Below, in pieces: positions 7,385 to 16,857 of a DNA stretch of 64,000 nt. Every line of letters starts with the position of its first letter. Positions within the stretch are counted from its first letter, which is position 1. This DNA is from CAZCCV01 sp964497515 (GTDB lineage: Bacteria > Armatimonadota > UBA5829 > DTLH01): the NCBI GenBank assembly GCA_964497515.1, contig CAZCCV010000001.1:109889-173888 (forward strand). The letters run 5' to 3'. The notes under the pieces are model-generated. The model had not been told where the DNA came from. It saw nothing but the letters and a program-made list of their open reading frames with translations, and made no database searches. A program made the translations under genes and the position numbers.

Positions 7385-9124
7385 TTGTTAGAGCGTTTGG
7401 GTAAGCTGCCGTGCTGGTCGCATTGGGTAATACTCCTAGCAGGCTGCAGCTTGTATTTTTTTGTTTGGATTGGCCACGTTCCACTTACGGAAATAGATGA
7501 AGCTCGTTTCACCGAAGCCACCCGAGAGATGGTTGTCGGTGGAGACTATATTATCCCCCATTTCAACTGGGAGCCTAGGTATCGCAAACCGGTACTCATC
7601 TACTGGCTGCAGGCTAGATCGATGAAGCTTTTTGGCCAGACCGAAACTGCTGCACGGGTGCCATCTGGTCTTGCCACAACACTGATAGTACTCCTCACGT
7701 ATTCGTTGCTCAGGAACAATCTCTTAGCAAATGCCGAGAAAGACCACGAACGAAGAGCGAATGGAGCGGCACTCTTGGGCGCTGCCGCAATGATTACGAT
7801 TCCACTCGCGGCAGTATGGTCAAGGGCAGCCGTTTCCGATGGTGTGCTCACTTTTTGGATTACGGTCTCGCTTCTGTGTCTCTTCAAGGCTGATTTGGCC
7901 GGAGCAGCGACGCCCGGAGAGAGAAATAGATCTGCGCGCAACTGGTACTGGCTGGCGTCAATCTCAGCAGGGATGGCGTTTCTTACAAAAGGTCCTATAG
8001 GCATAGCGATACCGTTTATCGCGTGGATGTTCTATCACATACGGCAGAGAGATTTGTGGCGGGCAGCGCGACAGATGCCGTGGATTACGGCTATAGGATT
8101 ATTCATTCTGGTTGGAGCACCTTGGTATGTTGCCACGTATCTCGTGGATGGCCCAGCTTTTCTCAAATGGTTTTTCTTGAGGGAAAATGTGGAGCGTTAC
8201 ACATCGACTATGCACGGCTGGGGTGGCAAGTTTCCGTTTTGCCTTATGTGGTATCCGCTCGCCTCATTACTGCTGGCGTTTCCACTTAGCGCGTATCTTG
8301 TGCACGATCTGATAAGCCCATTTGGTGGAAATCGCAGTATGTGTGAGCAAAATGTGCTCTTGCGATTGCGACGTTTTGCCTGGTGTTGGGTGCTGGCAGT
8401 AATCGGGGTATTCTCACTTTCTCGCACGCAGTTTCCTCATTACGTTCACAGCATCATTGGAGGAGTTGGAATCCTGTTCACGCTGCATCTGTACGGAAGA
8501 TTCTTGCGAGAGGAAGAGCCGAGGGGTGCAGCGAGAGGTGTGGAGACTGGGTTATTGGCACTGTTTGGCACCGCCTTTGCCGGGCTTCTCATCAGGTCTT
8601 TGATGATAGGTCAGGGGAAAGGCGGCAGGATAGGGGAGTATCCTTATCCTGAACTAGCTGCAAAGCTAATACTGGGCATCCTCGTGGTTGCCTGGGTGAT
8701 ATTTATGATTGGCGTTGTATGTCGTCGCGTTCGGGTATCGTGGACACTCTCCGGATGGGCGATTACAATGGCGGCTGTAGTGCTTGGGATTGGCCCGATG
8801 TTTGTGCGAAGCATTTACCAGCCAACTGTGGAGATGGGTGAGTATCTGAAGAGCCTGCCCTCTGACAAGATGATTATCAGCTTTTGTTGCGAGAATCCGG
8901 AAGGGTTGGTATTTTACTCAGAGCGAAGGATTGAGTTTTTTGCCAGAAAGGGTGGAGAGGCTGATCCGTTAAGTGCAGTGACAGAGAAGATAAAGGAAGC
9001 GGGAGATGCCGTAGTGGTTACCGATGACTCCGGGATGGAGGAGCTGCGCGATGTGGGCAATGTTGCTCTGCTGAAGCTGAAGAGCATAGGGAAGAGTGTC
9101 GTGGTGGAGGTTGTATCCAGATAA
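7385..9124 (+). CDS. GT-C glycosyltransferase, ArnT/PMT family (GT39/GT83)
   Basis: A 579-residue polytopic membrane enzyme that would move a sugar from a polyprenyl-phosphate donor to a glycan, lipid or protein on the outer face of the inner membrane. After the first membrane segment comes the conserved acidic loop motif TEIDEAR (residues 35-41), followed by GGDYIIPHFNWEPRYRKPVLIYW, the family signature in split form. Ten or more hydrophobic segments follow, with a soluble C-terminal tail of about 90 residues. The TTG start at 7385 has GGAGG about ten bases upstream. The PAP2 phosphatase gene begins immediately after its stop, fitting a polyprenyl-phosphate cycle. Acceptor unknown. Confidence 0.86.
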   Translation: MLERLGKLPCWSHWVILLAGCSLYFFVWIGHVPLTEIDEARFTEATREMVVGGDYIIPHFNWEPRYRKPVLIYWLQARSMKLFGQTETAARVPSGLATTLIVLLTYSLLRNNLLANAEKDHERRANGAALLGAAAMITIPLAAVWSRAAVSDGVLTFWITVSLLCLFKADLAGAATPGERNRSARNWYWLASISAGMAFLTKGPIGIAIPFIAWMFYHIRQRDLWRAARQMPWITAIGLFILVGAPWYVATYLVDGPAFLKWFFLRENVERYTSTMHGWGGKFPFCLMWYPLASLLLAFPLSAYLVHDLISPFGGNRSMCEQNVLLRLRRFAWCWVLAVIGVFSLSRTQFPHYVHSIIGGVGILFTLHLYGRFLREEEPRGAARGVETGLLALFGTAFAGLLIRSLMIGQGKGGRIGEYPYPELAAKLILGILVVAWVIFMIGVVCRRVRVSWTLSGWAITMAAVVLGIGPMFVRSIYQPTVEMGEYLKSLPSDKMIISFCCENPEGLVFYSERRIEFFARKGGEADPLSAVTEKIKEAGDAVVVTDDSGMEELRDVGNVALLKLKSIGKSVVVEVVSR

Positions 9125-9790
9125 ATGCTGGGTTTGCAGAGTAGTTTATCGAAGAAGGTTGTGCTACGGTGGGTACTGCTGGCCGCCGTTTTTTCTATGT
9201 GTATGTTTTGCACCAACGTTTGTGCAACTCCTAGCGACACGGGATATGAAGAGATTGCAGAAGAGTCCTTTGAGAATTTCCCACTCAATGTGTCACTGTT
9301 TCGCGCAGTGAACGATTGTCATTCTCCGGCTGCTGACACATTCTTCCAAATCGTATGGTTTTTGGGCACAGGGTTTTTTCTCGCTCCAATCTTTGCTGTA
9401 GTCTGGTTTTGGCGCAGAGATAAGACGAAAGTGTTCGTTCTGACAATTGCAATAGAGACTGCAATAGTGCAAATCATCAAGCAGGTCACTATGCAGCCAC
9501 GCCCACTTAAGATGCTGCCGGATGTTCATACTATTGCAGGCTTGGAACAATTGAACAGGTCTTTTCCGTCGGGAGATGTGGCGATGGTATTCGCTGTTTT
9601 GGCAGCGCTTTGGCCTGGCGAACGGCTGTGGCTGAAGATTGTCCTTGTATCATACGGTCTGCTGGTAGCCTACGAGCGGATTTATATTGGCGTGCATTTT
9701 CCGTTGGATACTTTCGTGGGAGCACTTATTGGAGTGGCCTCTGGGCTGATTGGATGGCGGATTATATTGCGAAAGAGGCGATGCAGCTAA
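9125..9790 (+). CDS. PAP2-superfamily membrane phosphatase
   Basis: This 221-residue protein likely dephosphorylates an isoprenoid or phospholipid phosphate on the outer membrane leaflet. The three motifs are present: KQVTMQPRP, RSFPSGD and YERIYIGVHFPLD with the nucleophilic His. The usual PSGH of motif two is PSGD here, a variant seen in some PAP2 branches. An N-terminal hydrophobic segment (residues 15-33) looks like a signal anchor. The ATG directly follows the stop of the GT-C gene, so the two are co-transcribed and may recycle undecaprenyl phosphate. The end overlaps the convergent downstream gene by four bases. Confidence 0.88.
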   Translation: MLGLQSSLSKKVVLRWVLLAAVFSMCMFCTNVCATPSDTGYEEIAEESFENFPLNVSLFRAVNDCHSPAADTFFQIVWFLGTGFFLAPIFAVVWFWRRDKTKVFVLTIAIETAIVQIIKQVTMQPRPLKMLPDVHTIAGLEQLNRSFPSGDVAMVFAVLAALWPGERLWLKIVLVSYGLLVAYERIYIGVHFPLDTFVGALIGVASGLIGWRIILRKRRCS

Positions 9791-10740
9791 TTGCCGCCAT
9801 CTTTGTTTAATCCTGCTGCTATTGAAGGGACAAATGCGGCGCCGGGCAGGCTTGCTATTACCAGGAACGTGCGGAGCAGCAGTGCTACGGCCATGGCAGT
9901 GGGTGCCGGAACACCAGCACACGTATAAACATAAGCGACGGAGATTTCCTGCACACCCAGCCCGTTTATGGAAATCGGCAGCAGAGTCAGAAAATAGACG
10001 ATTGTCCAACCCTCGGCTATAACCAGGAACGAAAGCGGATGCTGCATTCCTACGAGCAGTATTGCGATTGATGTGAAGTAGCCCAGCATATGAATGCAGG
10101 TGAACCCCAGTGCGCCGAGGAGATGCCCAGGCCGTTTCATCCCCTGACCGAGAGCGCCAAATGTGTTGGCAAACAACTTTTTCACTCTGGTACCGAAGCT
10201 ATTTGCTCCATTTGAGCTCAACCCGAGCAGTAGCGGAAAAGCATCTGCCGTTCTGAAAGTGTAGGCGGACGCAGATGGTTTCAGCAGCGTAGGAAACACT
10301 GGTATACCAAACGGCATAATCATAAGCATACCAAACATACCGACGAGCCTGTCGAGGACGAGAGATGCAGCGCACCGGGCGGCGTCATATTTTAGCTGTA
10401 CTGCTCCAGCGAGTCTTGCGATGTCCCCTCCAACAGTTGTGGGCAGAAAATTAGATGCAAAAAGGCCTGCGAAGGTCAGTGAAAGAGTATGTTTTGCGGG
10501 GATTCGGATGTCGAGAGCTTTTAACAACACGTGCCACCGGGCAACTGTTGCAAATCGCGAAACGACTATCGCAGCAAACGCCAGTAGCACCTGCCAGAGG
10601 GCTATTTCACGGAGCGTTCCCGCAACATCCCTCCAGCCGTGCTTTGAAAGCAGAAACACGAGCAGACCCAGAGAGGCTATAGTGCCGATAGCCCGGATAA
10701 CTGGGCTTTTCGACGGCCTTCTATGTTGCTGGGGCACCAT
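9787..10740 (-). CDS. Lysylphosphatidylglycerol synthase TM-region / flippase-like membrane protein (UPF0104)
   Basis: A 317-residue integral membrane protein of the LPG_synthase_TM family without the aminoacyl-transferase domain found in MprF. Segments such as ASNFLPTTVGGDIARLAGAV and INGLGVQEISVAYVYTCAGV are the conserved loops of this family. Stand-alone members are usually annotated as flippase-like, and their substrates are mostly unknown. Start is the ATG at 10740. It converges on the PAP2 gene with a four-base overlap. Position next to polyprenyl-linked sugar genes makes lipid translocation plausible, but that is inference. Confidence 0.85.
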   Translation of the reverse strand: MVPQQHRRPSKSPVIRAIGTIASLGLLVFLLSKHGWRDVAGTLREIALWQVLLAFAAIVVSRFATVARWHVLLKALDIRIPAKHTLSLTFAGLFASNFLPTTVGGDIARLAGAVQLKYDAARCAASLVLDRLVGMFGMLMIMPFGIPVFPTLLKPSASAYTFRTADAFPLLLGLSSNGANSFGTRVKKLFANTFGALGQGMKRPGHLLGALGFTCIHMLGYFTSIAILLVGMQHPLSFLVIAEGWTIVYFLTLLPISINGLGVQEISVAYVYTCAGVPAPTAMAVALLLRTFLVIASLPGAAFVPSIAAGLNKDGGN

Positions 10741-10849
10741 TAGACTCCTTAGGGATGAAGACTTCCACTGTTCGGGATGGTCTGACTTTACCAGATTGCT
10801 TATCGAGGGTCAAGAGCAGCAGCGATACCAAAAACAATCGACCGGTGGG

Positions 10850-11254
10850 TTACAGGGGAGAGCGGATTAGCAGCACCGGTATAGATACATCGTGGCGCAC
10901 TTTGGTGGCTACGCTGCCATAGATTACATCATAAATGCCTTTGTGGCCGTGGGTAGCCATTGCAATCAGATCGACACCGCGTCTGATAGCTTCTCTAACT
11001 ATCTCGTCGGCAGGCTCTCCGGGCACAACTACTGGTTCTGCCTGGATACCCTGAGCCTTGAGGCGTTCTGCTACTCCTCGAACACAGGCTTCAGATTCCT
11101 CTGTCTCGTGGATCATCTGGTCGCGTGTGTGCGAGTGCGCAACTCTGAGCAGGATAACGTGAGAGTTATGAATACGTGCTAACTCGATAATATGTTCAAT
11201 AATGACTTCATCCGTAGGTGAAGCGTCCAATGCAACCAGAATTGTCTTGTACAT
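10850..11254 (-). CDS. Universal stress protein, UspA family
   Basis: A single-domain 134-residue Usp protein. It begins YKTILVALDASP with the Asp of the nucleotide site and ends with MATHGHKGIYDVIYGSVA, the glycine-rich ATP-binding loop of the ATP-binding Usp branch, followed by the SIPVLLI strand. Such proteins act in the cytoplasm during stress or growth arrest. It lies upstream on the same strand as the flippase-like gene, 109 bases away, and just downstream of the Nramp transporter gene. Confidence 0.92.
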   Translation of the reverse strand: MYKTILVALDASPTDEVIIEHIIELARIHNSHVILLRVAHSHTRDQMIHETEESEACVRGVAERLKAQGIQAEPVVVPGEPADEIVREAIRRGVDLIAMATHGHKGIYDVIYGSVATKVRHDVSIPVLLIRSPL

Positions 11255-11290
11255 CGCCTGAGTTTACCTTTGTGTGCGTAGAGTGTGTCG

Positions 11291-12574
11291 TTAGAAGCTG
11301 CCGCCGAAAGATCCATATAGCAGAAGGATATTGAGTCCGATAACGATAGCTGCGACGATTATCCCTAGCGACATCTCCCATCTGCCACTAGCGAATTCTC
11401 CCATAACTCGCTTGCTTCTGACAAGCAGAAGCAGCGGAATGATAGTAAACGGCAGTTGCAGACTGAGTACTACCTGAGAAAGGATGAGCGTTTTAAGGGA
11501 ATCGAATCCCATTGCAATTATGATTATTGCCGGAATAGTCATTGCAATAAGCCCAATTCTGTAGAACGGGCTGTGGGTGTCTTCGGGGCGACCTAAAAAG
11601 CCAGTCAGCACGTTAACTTTCGCGAGTGACGAGGTAACCGCTGAACCGACTCCAGAAAGAAGAAGCGCAAAACCAAAAATGGCACTTGCTGCAGCTCCTG
11701 CAAGTGGTTTCAGTGTAACGGAGGCCTGTTCGATGCTTGTGACCACCACACCGTGTTTGAAGAAAACGGCAGCAGCCACCATAATCATCGCACTATTGAC
11801 AGCCCATCCCATTGTCATAGCCAGTGTAGTATCGATAAATTCGAATCTCATTAGCTTCCGTTTCCGATGTGGCTGTTCGCTCCACTCTCTGCTTTGGATA
11901 ACGTTAGAATGCAAGTAGATGTTGTGTGGCATTACCACGGCTCCGAGCATTGCCATCGCTATGACGATGCTGCTGGAGTCCAAGCTAGGGATTACGAGGC
12001 CTCTCGCGCTCGCAGAGAGATCTGGCTTGACGATAAACAACTCAACAAGGTATGCTCCCGCGATTCCTGCAAGGAAAACCACTATCATACGTTCCAGTTT
12101 TTCGTAACGCTGTGCAAGAATAGCCCACAAAACTATTGCAAAGGTTAACAGCGCCCCGACAGGTGTAGGGATTCCGAACAGCAGGTTGAACCCCAATGCT
12201 GCTCCGAGGAACTCAGCAACATCGGTAGCTACTGCAGCCAGAAGGATGGTAAACCCTAAAAATGCTGAGGCGGGTTTGGAGAAGTTCTTTCGGATATTAG
12301 CGGCCATCGAGCGTCCGGTTACGATTCCGACTCTTGCCGACATACTCTGCAGCAGGATGAGCATAAGGGTGCTCAGAGTGATGACCCAAAGCAGCGTGTA
12401 ACCGAAACGCGCGCCACCCTCGATATTCGTGGCCCAGTTACCCGGGTCGATGAATCCGATAGTTATGATGAATCCCGGCCCCAAATATCGGAGCAGTTCA
12501 GATTGCACTATCTGCGATACTGTGCTGCCTATGTGGCCTTTTACTGTTTTAACAAAAGCAAACAAGGTGAGCAT
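11291..12574 (-). CDS. mntH: Nramp-family Mn2+/Fe2+ transporter
   Basis: A proton-coupled divalent metal importer of 427 residues with about eleven membrane segments. The first metal-binding motif is IDPGNW (residues 42-47, with Asp and Asn ligands). The second is the sixth-helix motif VVMPHNIYLHS, which includes the Met/His pair. The family motif order and length are normal. The Usp gene follows 36 bases downstream on the same strand. The 5' region (12575-12752) contains no recognisable yybP-type manganese riboswitch or MntR site, so regulation is not visible. The symbol is by family; Mn versus Fe preference is not proven. Confidence 0.92.
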   Translation of the reverse strand: MLTLFAFVKTVKGHIGSTVSQIVQSELLRYLGPGFIITIGFIDPGNWATNIEGGARFGYTLLWVITLSTLMLILLQSMSARVGIVTGRSMAANIRKNFSKPASAFLGFTILLAAVATDVAEFLGAALGFNLLFGIPTPVGALLTFAIVLWAILAQRYEKLERMIVVFLAGIAGAYLVELFIVKPDLSASARGLVIPSLDSSSIVIAMAMLGAVVMPHNIYLHSNVIQSREWSEQPHRKRKLMRFEFIDTTLAMTMGWAVNSAMIMVAAAVFFKHGVVVTSIEQASVTLKPLAGAAASAIFGFALLLSGVGSAVTSSLAKVNVLTGFLGRPEDTHSPFYRIGLIAMTIPAIIIIAMGFDSLKTLILSQVVLSLQLPFTIIPLLLLVRSKRVMGEFASGRWEMSLGIIVAAIVIGLNILLLYGSFGGSF

Positions 12575-12658
12575 GATTTACCCTTTGAAGCCCAGCATTA
12601 ATCGGGGCAGCTTTCGGGTATATGATTTAGGAGCTACAGGCATTGGTGCATTGCGATG

Positions 12659-12687
12659 TTGACAACGCAGCTACAGCATCGCATCAT
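12659..12687 (+). promoter_or_regulatory. Possible promoter inside an inverted repeat, before the cupin gene
   Basis: TTGACA (12659-12664) and CATCAT (12682-12687) are 17 bases apart. They overlap a TGCGATG / CATCGCA inverted repeat. The -10 element is weak, so this is only a candidate. Confidence 0.35.
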
Positions 12688-12752
12688 GCTGCCGAGCCAT
12701 TGCCAATACTTTGTAGGCGTGGTGTAGAAAGCTCAATAGCAGGAGGTAAGCA

Positions 12753-13061
12753 TTGGCTGAAATCACAAACGTTTTCGAGAAGATTGAATTTCCGGAGCAG
12801 GGGATACTGAGTAAAACAATCTCTGAGAAGCCCACTGGTGAGGTAGACATTTTTATGTTGCCTGCAGGAGAGAAGATATCGCGGCACACTTCGTCGAGGG
12901 ATGCTGCGGTGTTGATCCTTCGCGGGTCGGGTGAGTTCCAGCTCGGAGAAGAGTGGCACAAAGTGAAGGAAGGCGACTGGTTCTTCATGGAGGCGGAGCT
13001 GCCACACGCGCTTTCCGCTACAGAAAACCTGGCGTTTATGCTAACGTTATTCGGTTCGTAG
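12753..13061 (+). CDS. Small cupin-domain protein
   Basis: A one-domain cupin of 102 residues. The TTG start at 12753 has an ideal AGGAGG six bases upstream. The core reads AGEKISRHTSSRDAAVLILRGSGEF, then GDWFFMEAELPHALSA, giving the two cupin motifs with His residues that could bind a metal. Small cupins of this sort act as sugar isomerases, dioxygenase-like enzymes or ligand sensors, and this one cannot be assigned. It is followed after ten bases by the sugar dehydrogenase gene, so they are probably co-transcribed. Confidence 0.85.
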   Translation: MAEITNVFEKIEFPEQGILSKTISEKPTGEVDIFMLPAGEKISRHTSSRDAAVLILRGSGEFQLGEEWHKVKEGDWFFMEAELPHALSATENLAFMLTLFGS

Positions 13062-13071
13062 GAGGCTTACA

Positions 13072-14283
13072 ATGCGAGTTGCCTGGGATCTGTTTACAGT
13101 ACTGGTGGTTTTGTCGGTAGTTGGCTGCAGTGCACAGAAGACAACGGAGAGCAGGCAACTATGGGAGCCAGAAATAGCATCTACTGAGCAGCCCGCCCAA
13201 GAAGCAGGGCGGGCTCTCCCTCCTCCGGGGGACCCGGTTGTCGGCAGTAAGCCGACGATGCCAACACCAACAGACGTTACAAGCCCCGAAGTCCGCGTTG
13301 AGGATTTCGTTACCGGACTCGAGATTCCTTGGGATATTGCATTTCCGACTGTTGACCGTGCCTATATAACAGAGCGTCCCGGAAGAGTGCGGTTGGTTGA
13401 AAACGGAAAGCTGCGATCAGAGCCGTACGCAATAATCGGAACCACCGCGCGCGGGGAAGGCGGCTTGATGGGGATAGCACTTCACCCGGACTGGCCGAAT
13501 CCTCGCTGGGTGTACCTGATGTATACCTACACTGCAGATGGCAACACGTATAATCGTGTAAGCCGCTTCACCGATACCGGTCGGGGGTTAACTGGAGAGA
13601 CTGCTGTAGTTACAGGAATCGCTGGCTCGACAATTCATAACGGTGGGATAATACGTTTCGGTCCGGACAAAATGCTTTACATTGGGACGGGTGATGGCCA
13701 CGTTCCTGAAAGAGCACAGGACCTTACTTCGTACTCCGGCAAGATTCTGAGAGTGACTCCTGAAGGAAATAGACCAAAAGATAACCCGTTTTCCGATTCT
13801 ATTGTATACGCCTATGGTCTGAGGAATGTTCAGGGGCTCGCTTGGAATCCTGCAAATGGTGACTTGTGGGCCACAATGCACGGGCCAACCGGAGAGTTTG
13901 GGATCTACGCCAGAGAGGGGGTGTTTATTGTGCCAAAAGGAGCCAATTGCGGTTGGCCGAGGTCGATTGGTGTTACTGATGTCCGCGATGTGGTCAAGCC
14001 TGTGCTCTACTATCCGGAAAAAGCTAACCCGCCAGGGGGAGCAGTGTTTTACCGAGGGGATTTCTTCTTTAGCTCGCTTGGAGACAAGCATCTGGAGCGT
14101 GTCGTTTTATCGGATTCGAAGAGCGTGAGCCGAATTGAGCGCTGGTGGCCAGACAAATACGGCAGGCTGCGGACTGTAGCCGTAGGGAAGGATGATGCCC
14201 TGTATGTCTCCACGAGTAATCGTGATGGGCGCGGCACAGTCCGCAGCGGTGACGATAGAATTCTACGGATCAGCTTTCAGTAG
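13072..14283 (+). CDS. PQQ-dependent aldose sugar dehydrogenase-like lipoprotein (YliI/Asd family)
   Basis: A 403-residue exported six-bladed beta-propeller of the soluble glucose/sorbosone dehydrogenase family, expected to oxidise aldoses in the periplasm with PQQ. The signal ends in the lipobox VVGC, followed by a Pro-rich linker to about residue 70. Propeller motifs include GLEIPWDIAF, EGGLMGIALHPDW, IHNGGIIRFGPDKMLYIGTGDG (with the catalytic-type His) and YAYGLRNVQGLAWNP. The 3' end overlaps the convergent qNOR gene by 14 bases. PQQ biosynthesis genes are not in the window, so the cofactor supply is not shown. Confidence 0.88.
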   Translation: MRVAWDLFTVLVVLSVVGCSAQKTTESRQLWEPEIASTEQPAQEAGRALPPPGDPVVGSKPTMPTPTDVTSPEVRVEDFVTGLEIPWDIAFPTVDRAYITERPGRVRLVENGKLRSEPYAIIGTTARGEGGLMGIALHPDWPNPRWVYLMYTYTADGNTYNRVSRFTDTGRGLTGETAVVTGIAGSTIHNGGIIRFGPDKMLYIGTGDGHVPERAQDLTSYSGKILRVTPEGNRPKDNPFSDSIVYAYGLRNVQGLAWNPANGDLWATMHGPTGEFGIYAREGVFIVPKGANCGWPRSIGVTDVRDVVKPVLYYPEKANPPGGAVFYRGDFFFSSLGDKHLERVVLSDSKSVSRIERWWPDKYGRLRTVAVGKDDALYVSTSNRDGRGTVRSGDDRILRISFQ

Positions 14284-16594
14284 CCTCTGAGGCTTCTGGA
14301 AAGATCTCTTCGCCATCTCCAACGGTGGGTGTCTTAAGATCTTTGACTCCCGTAATGAAGAACCACGCCAGTGGCAGTGCACCGAGAACGATCAGCACAA
14401 GGTCAGATACCAGACGATATGTTCCAAGAGTGCGGACAGCAGGACTGCCGAAGAATGCAGTACCTTTGGCGAACCACATTCCCTCTCGGTAAGAGGCAAT
14501 GAACTGCATTATTCCGACCGGCAACAAGCTGGTGGTGAACATCAAGAAGAGTCCGATGTTGAGTCCCCAGAATGATACGATAAGCCACTTGGGGTTCCAC
14601 TTGTCGCCCTTAATCAATCCTCTCCAAACGAAGGCGCATAGCGCTATGGCGAGCATTCCGTATGTGCCAAAGAGCGCAGTATGAGCGTGGTTTGAAGTGA
14701 GATACGTGGCGTGCTCATAGTAGTTGATTATGGGCAAGTTGATGATGAATCCGAACACACCGCCTCCAAGGAAGTTCCAGAAGCTAGATGCTATCAGGAA
14801 CATCAATGGCCAACGGTATGGGTAGTCGATTCCGGCATCGTCTATGGACTTATACTCCATCCATGCCCGTGAGGCGAGCATAATCAGCGGTATTGGTTCC
14901 AAAGACGAGAATACCGATCCAAGCGCTATCCATATATTGGATTGGCCGAACCAGAAGAAGTGGTGCGACATACCGATGATTCCCGCGAGAAACGCGAGCG
15001 CCGCAGTTAGATATGCAGCTCGAAGCGCAGACTCTTTGGTTACCAATCCCAGCATAACAAAGACCAATGCAGCAGTAGCAACCGCGAAGAACTCAAAAAT
15101 ACCTTCCACCCAAATATGCACTACAAACCATCTCCAGTAGTCTGCAATGCTGATATGTGTGTTTGGCGTGTATAGCAGCCCAAAACCGAAGAAGATGACT
15201 ATTAGCAGAGCTGCAAGAAGGTAGAAGTGGTAGAGTCCCGCGCGGTCGGCTTCTTCGCGCAGTCTGGGTTTTATGGCACGATAGGCGAGCCAAACCCAGC
15301 CTAAAAGTCCGACAAACAGTAGAATCTGCCAGAGTCGCCCAAGCTCGAGGTACTCCCAACCCTGATGTCCCAGCCAGAACCAGTTTGACTCGGAGAGCCA
15401 CCCCTTGATTCCTGCAACTTCACCCAGCAGGCTGCCAACGCCGACGATCGCCACGGCGAAGAAGAGTATATCCACCAACAGCCCCTGTTTGCGTGGTTCT
15501 CTACCACCTAGGAGCGGTGCCACGTACAGTGCAGATGCGATCCACGCTATGGCTATCCAGAGGATTCCAAGCTGCAAATGCCAGGTTTTCGCCCAGTTGA
15601 ACGAGAACCATTTGGCGATTCCGAAATAGAAATGTCCGGGTTCTACGGTATAGTGCGCAAGAAGCCCGCCCAGAAGTGTCTGAGCGACGAAGAGCCCCAT
15701 GACCAAAGCGAAGAACTTTCTGGCTTTGAACTGGCTTCGGGTAACAGGGGCGTCGGCAATTTTGTTCGACATTTCAACCAGTGTGGTCTCGGTCATAAAG
15801 AATCGATAGCGGTGAACGATATATACAACGATACCGAGAACAATCATAAGAGACAGGATTCCGCCGAAGCTCCAGAATATGGCTCCTTCGGGAGCGACGT
15901 TGCCAACGCTGCGGTCGGGCGGCCAGTTATTGGTGTAGGAAGCATCGGTGCCTGGCCTTGTCGTACCAGAAGCCCATCCGGTCCAGAAGAAGAACGTGGC
16001 AAGATTCCGTCGGTCGGTCTCGTTTGTTATCGTATCGGGCAGGACGTTATTTGGCAGATCGCCTTTTGAGAATGTTTGGTTCCAGTAGTCGCTGATGGCT
16101 CTAAAGGCTGCCACTTTGGCCGCCGAGAGCTGGATGTTTTTGGTGTCAGTGTCGTAAGTGTTTGTTTTGATGTCCAGAATAGTGAGTGTATCTACTATTG
16201 CACTTTCTTCTGGGTTAAGATCGGCGTAGGGTTTGCTGTATCTTTCCTGCGACAGATAGGCACGGATTTCTTGCCCCATTATATGAAGAGACTGAGCGGA
16301 AAAGTCCTGCCCACGTAGTGCTCCGTGCCCCCAGATAGTGCCCAGATCCATCAGGCCTTTCTGTTGGAACTGATGCTGACCAGCCATAATCTGAGCTTTG
16401 GTGGCAATGGTTTCTCCATCGGGGCCGACAAACCGATCCGGGTACGGTGGCACGGTTTTGGAGTTTGGCACCGAACCCAGGATGACTATCAGCAAGGGCA
16501 CGATTAACGTTACTGCAAATGCCACCTTCAATAGTTTTGATATTTGCGCACCAGGTTGAGGACCTTCGTGCTGCACGTATGTCACTTTCTCCAC
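14270..16594 (-). CDS. norZ: Quinol-dependent nitric oxide reductase, single-subunit (qNOR)
   Basis: A 774-residue haem-copper-oxidase-family enzyme that reduces NO to N2O in the inner membrane with electrons from quinol. The N-terminal extension (an anchor helix plus a soluble domain, residues 25-220) is the fused NorC-like part, lacks a CxxCH haem site and marks the quinol type. The catalytic NorB part follows, with His ligand segments in HIWVEGIFEFFAVA, SHHFFWFGQ and HAHTALFGTYGM. Glutamates in the EGIFEF region fit the FeB site. No accessory norC, norD or norQ gene is nearby. Such enzymes often serve NO detoxification rather than denitrification. Confidence 0.94.
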   Translation of the reverse strand: MEKVTYVQHEGPQPGAQISKLLKVAFAVTLIVPLLIVILGSVPNSKTVPPYPDRFVGPDGETIATKAQIMAGQHQFQQKGLMDLGTIWGHGALRGQDFSAQSLHIMGQEIRAYLSQERYSKPYADLNPEESAIVDTLTILDIKTNTYDTDTKNIQLSAAKVAAFRAISDYWNQTFSKGDLPNNVLPDTITNETDRRNLATFFFWTGWASGTTRPGTDASYTNNWPPDRSVGNVAPEGAIFWSFGGILSLMIVLGIVVYIVHRYRFFMTETTLVEMSNKIADAPVTRSQFKARKFFALVMGLFVAQTLLGGLLAHYTVEPGHFYFGIAKWFSFNWAKTWHLQLGILWIAIAWIASALYVAPLLGGREPRKQGLLVDILFFAVAIVGVGSLLGEVAGIKGWLSESNWFWLGHQGWEYLELGRLWQILLFVGLLGWVWLAYRAIKPRLREEADRAGLYHFYLLAALLIVIFFGFGLLYTPNTHISIADYWRWFVVHIWVEGIFEFFAVATAALVFVMLGLVTKESALRAAYLTAALAFLAGIIGMSHHFFWFGQSNIWIALGSVFSSLEPIPLIMLASRAWMEYKSIDDAGIDYPYRWPLMFLIASSFWNFLGGGVFGFIINLPIINYYEHATYLTSNHAHTALFGTYGMLAIALCAFVWRGLIKGDKWNPKWLIVSFWGLNIGLFLMFTTSLLPVGIMQFIASYREGMWFAKGTAFFGSPAVRTLGTYRLVSDLVLIVLGALPLAWFFITGVKDLKTPTVGDGEEIFPEASEATES

Positions 16595-16857
16595 TTTCAG
16601 ACCTCCTTCGAGAATGGTCGCTGCACGGTATTGCTCTGGGCGTCTAGGGGGTGACGCTTCAAGCGGGTTGCAGTCTCTGACCTATAACTGGATATAAAGC
16701 GACCAGGCACAGTATACCCAGTCGAACCCATCTTTAGCGGGTTCTAAACGTGAATTTGCAGTAAATAGCACTGATATTTTGCACCATTGCGCGCGCGGGG
16801 CGCACTCTGTCGGTGTAAAAATGGTTGTGGCTTGAGGTATTGTGATATACTTACCGC

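Noticed and set aside
12575..12752. Manganese riboswitch or MntR box upstream of mntH
   Set aside because: No yybP-type core or MntR palindrome could be found; only a 7-bp inverted repeat.
13588..14091. 167-codon minus-strand frame opposite the sugar dehydrogenase gene
   Set aside because: A shadow frame with no family motifs against a well-supported propeller protein.
16595..16857. FNR/NNR or NsrR operator between qNOR and the GT-C gene
   Set aside because: No TTGAT-N4-ATCAA or NsrR-type site was visible.
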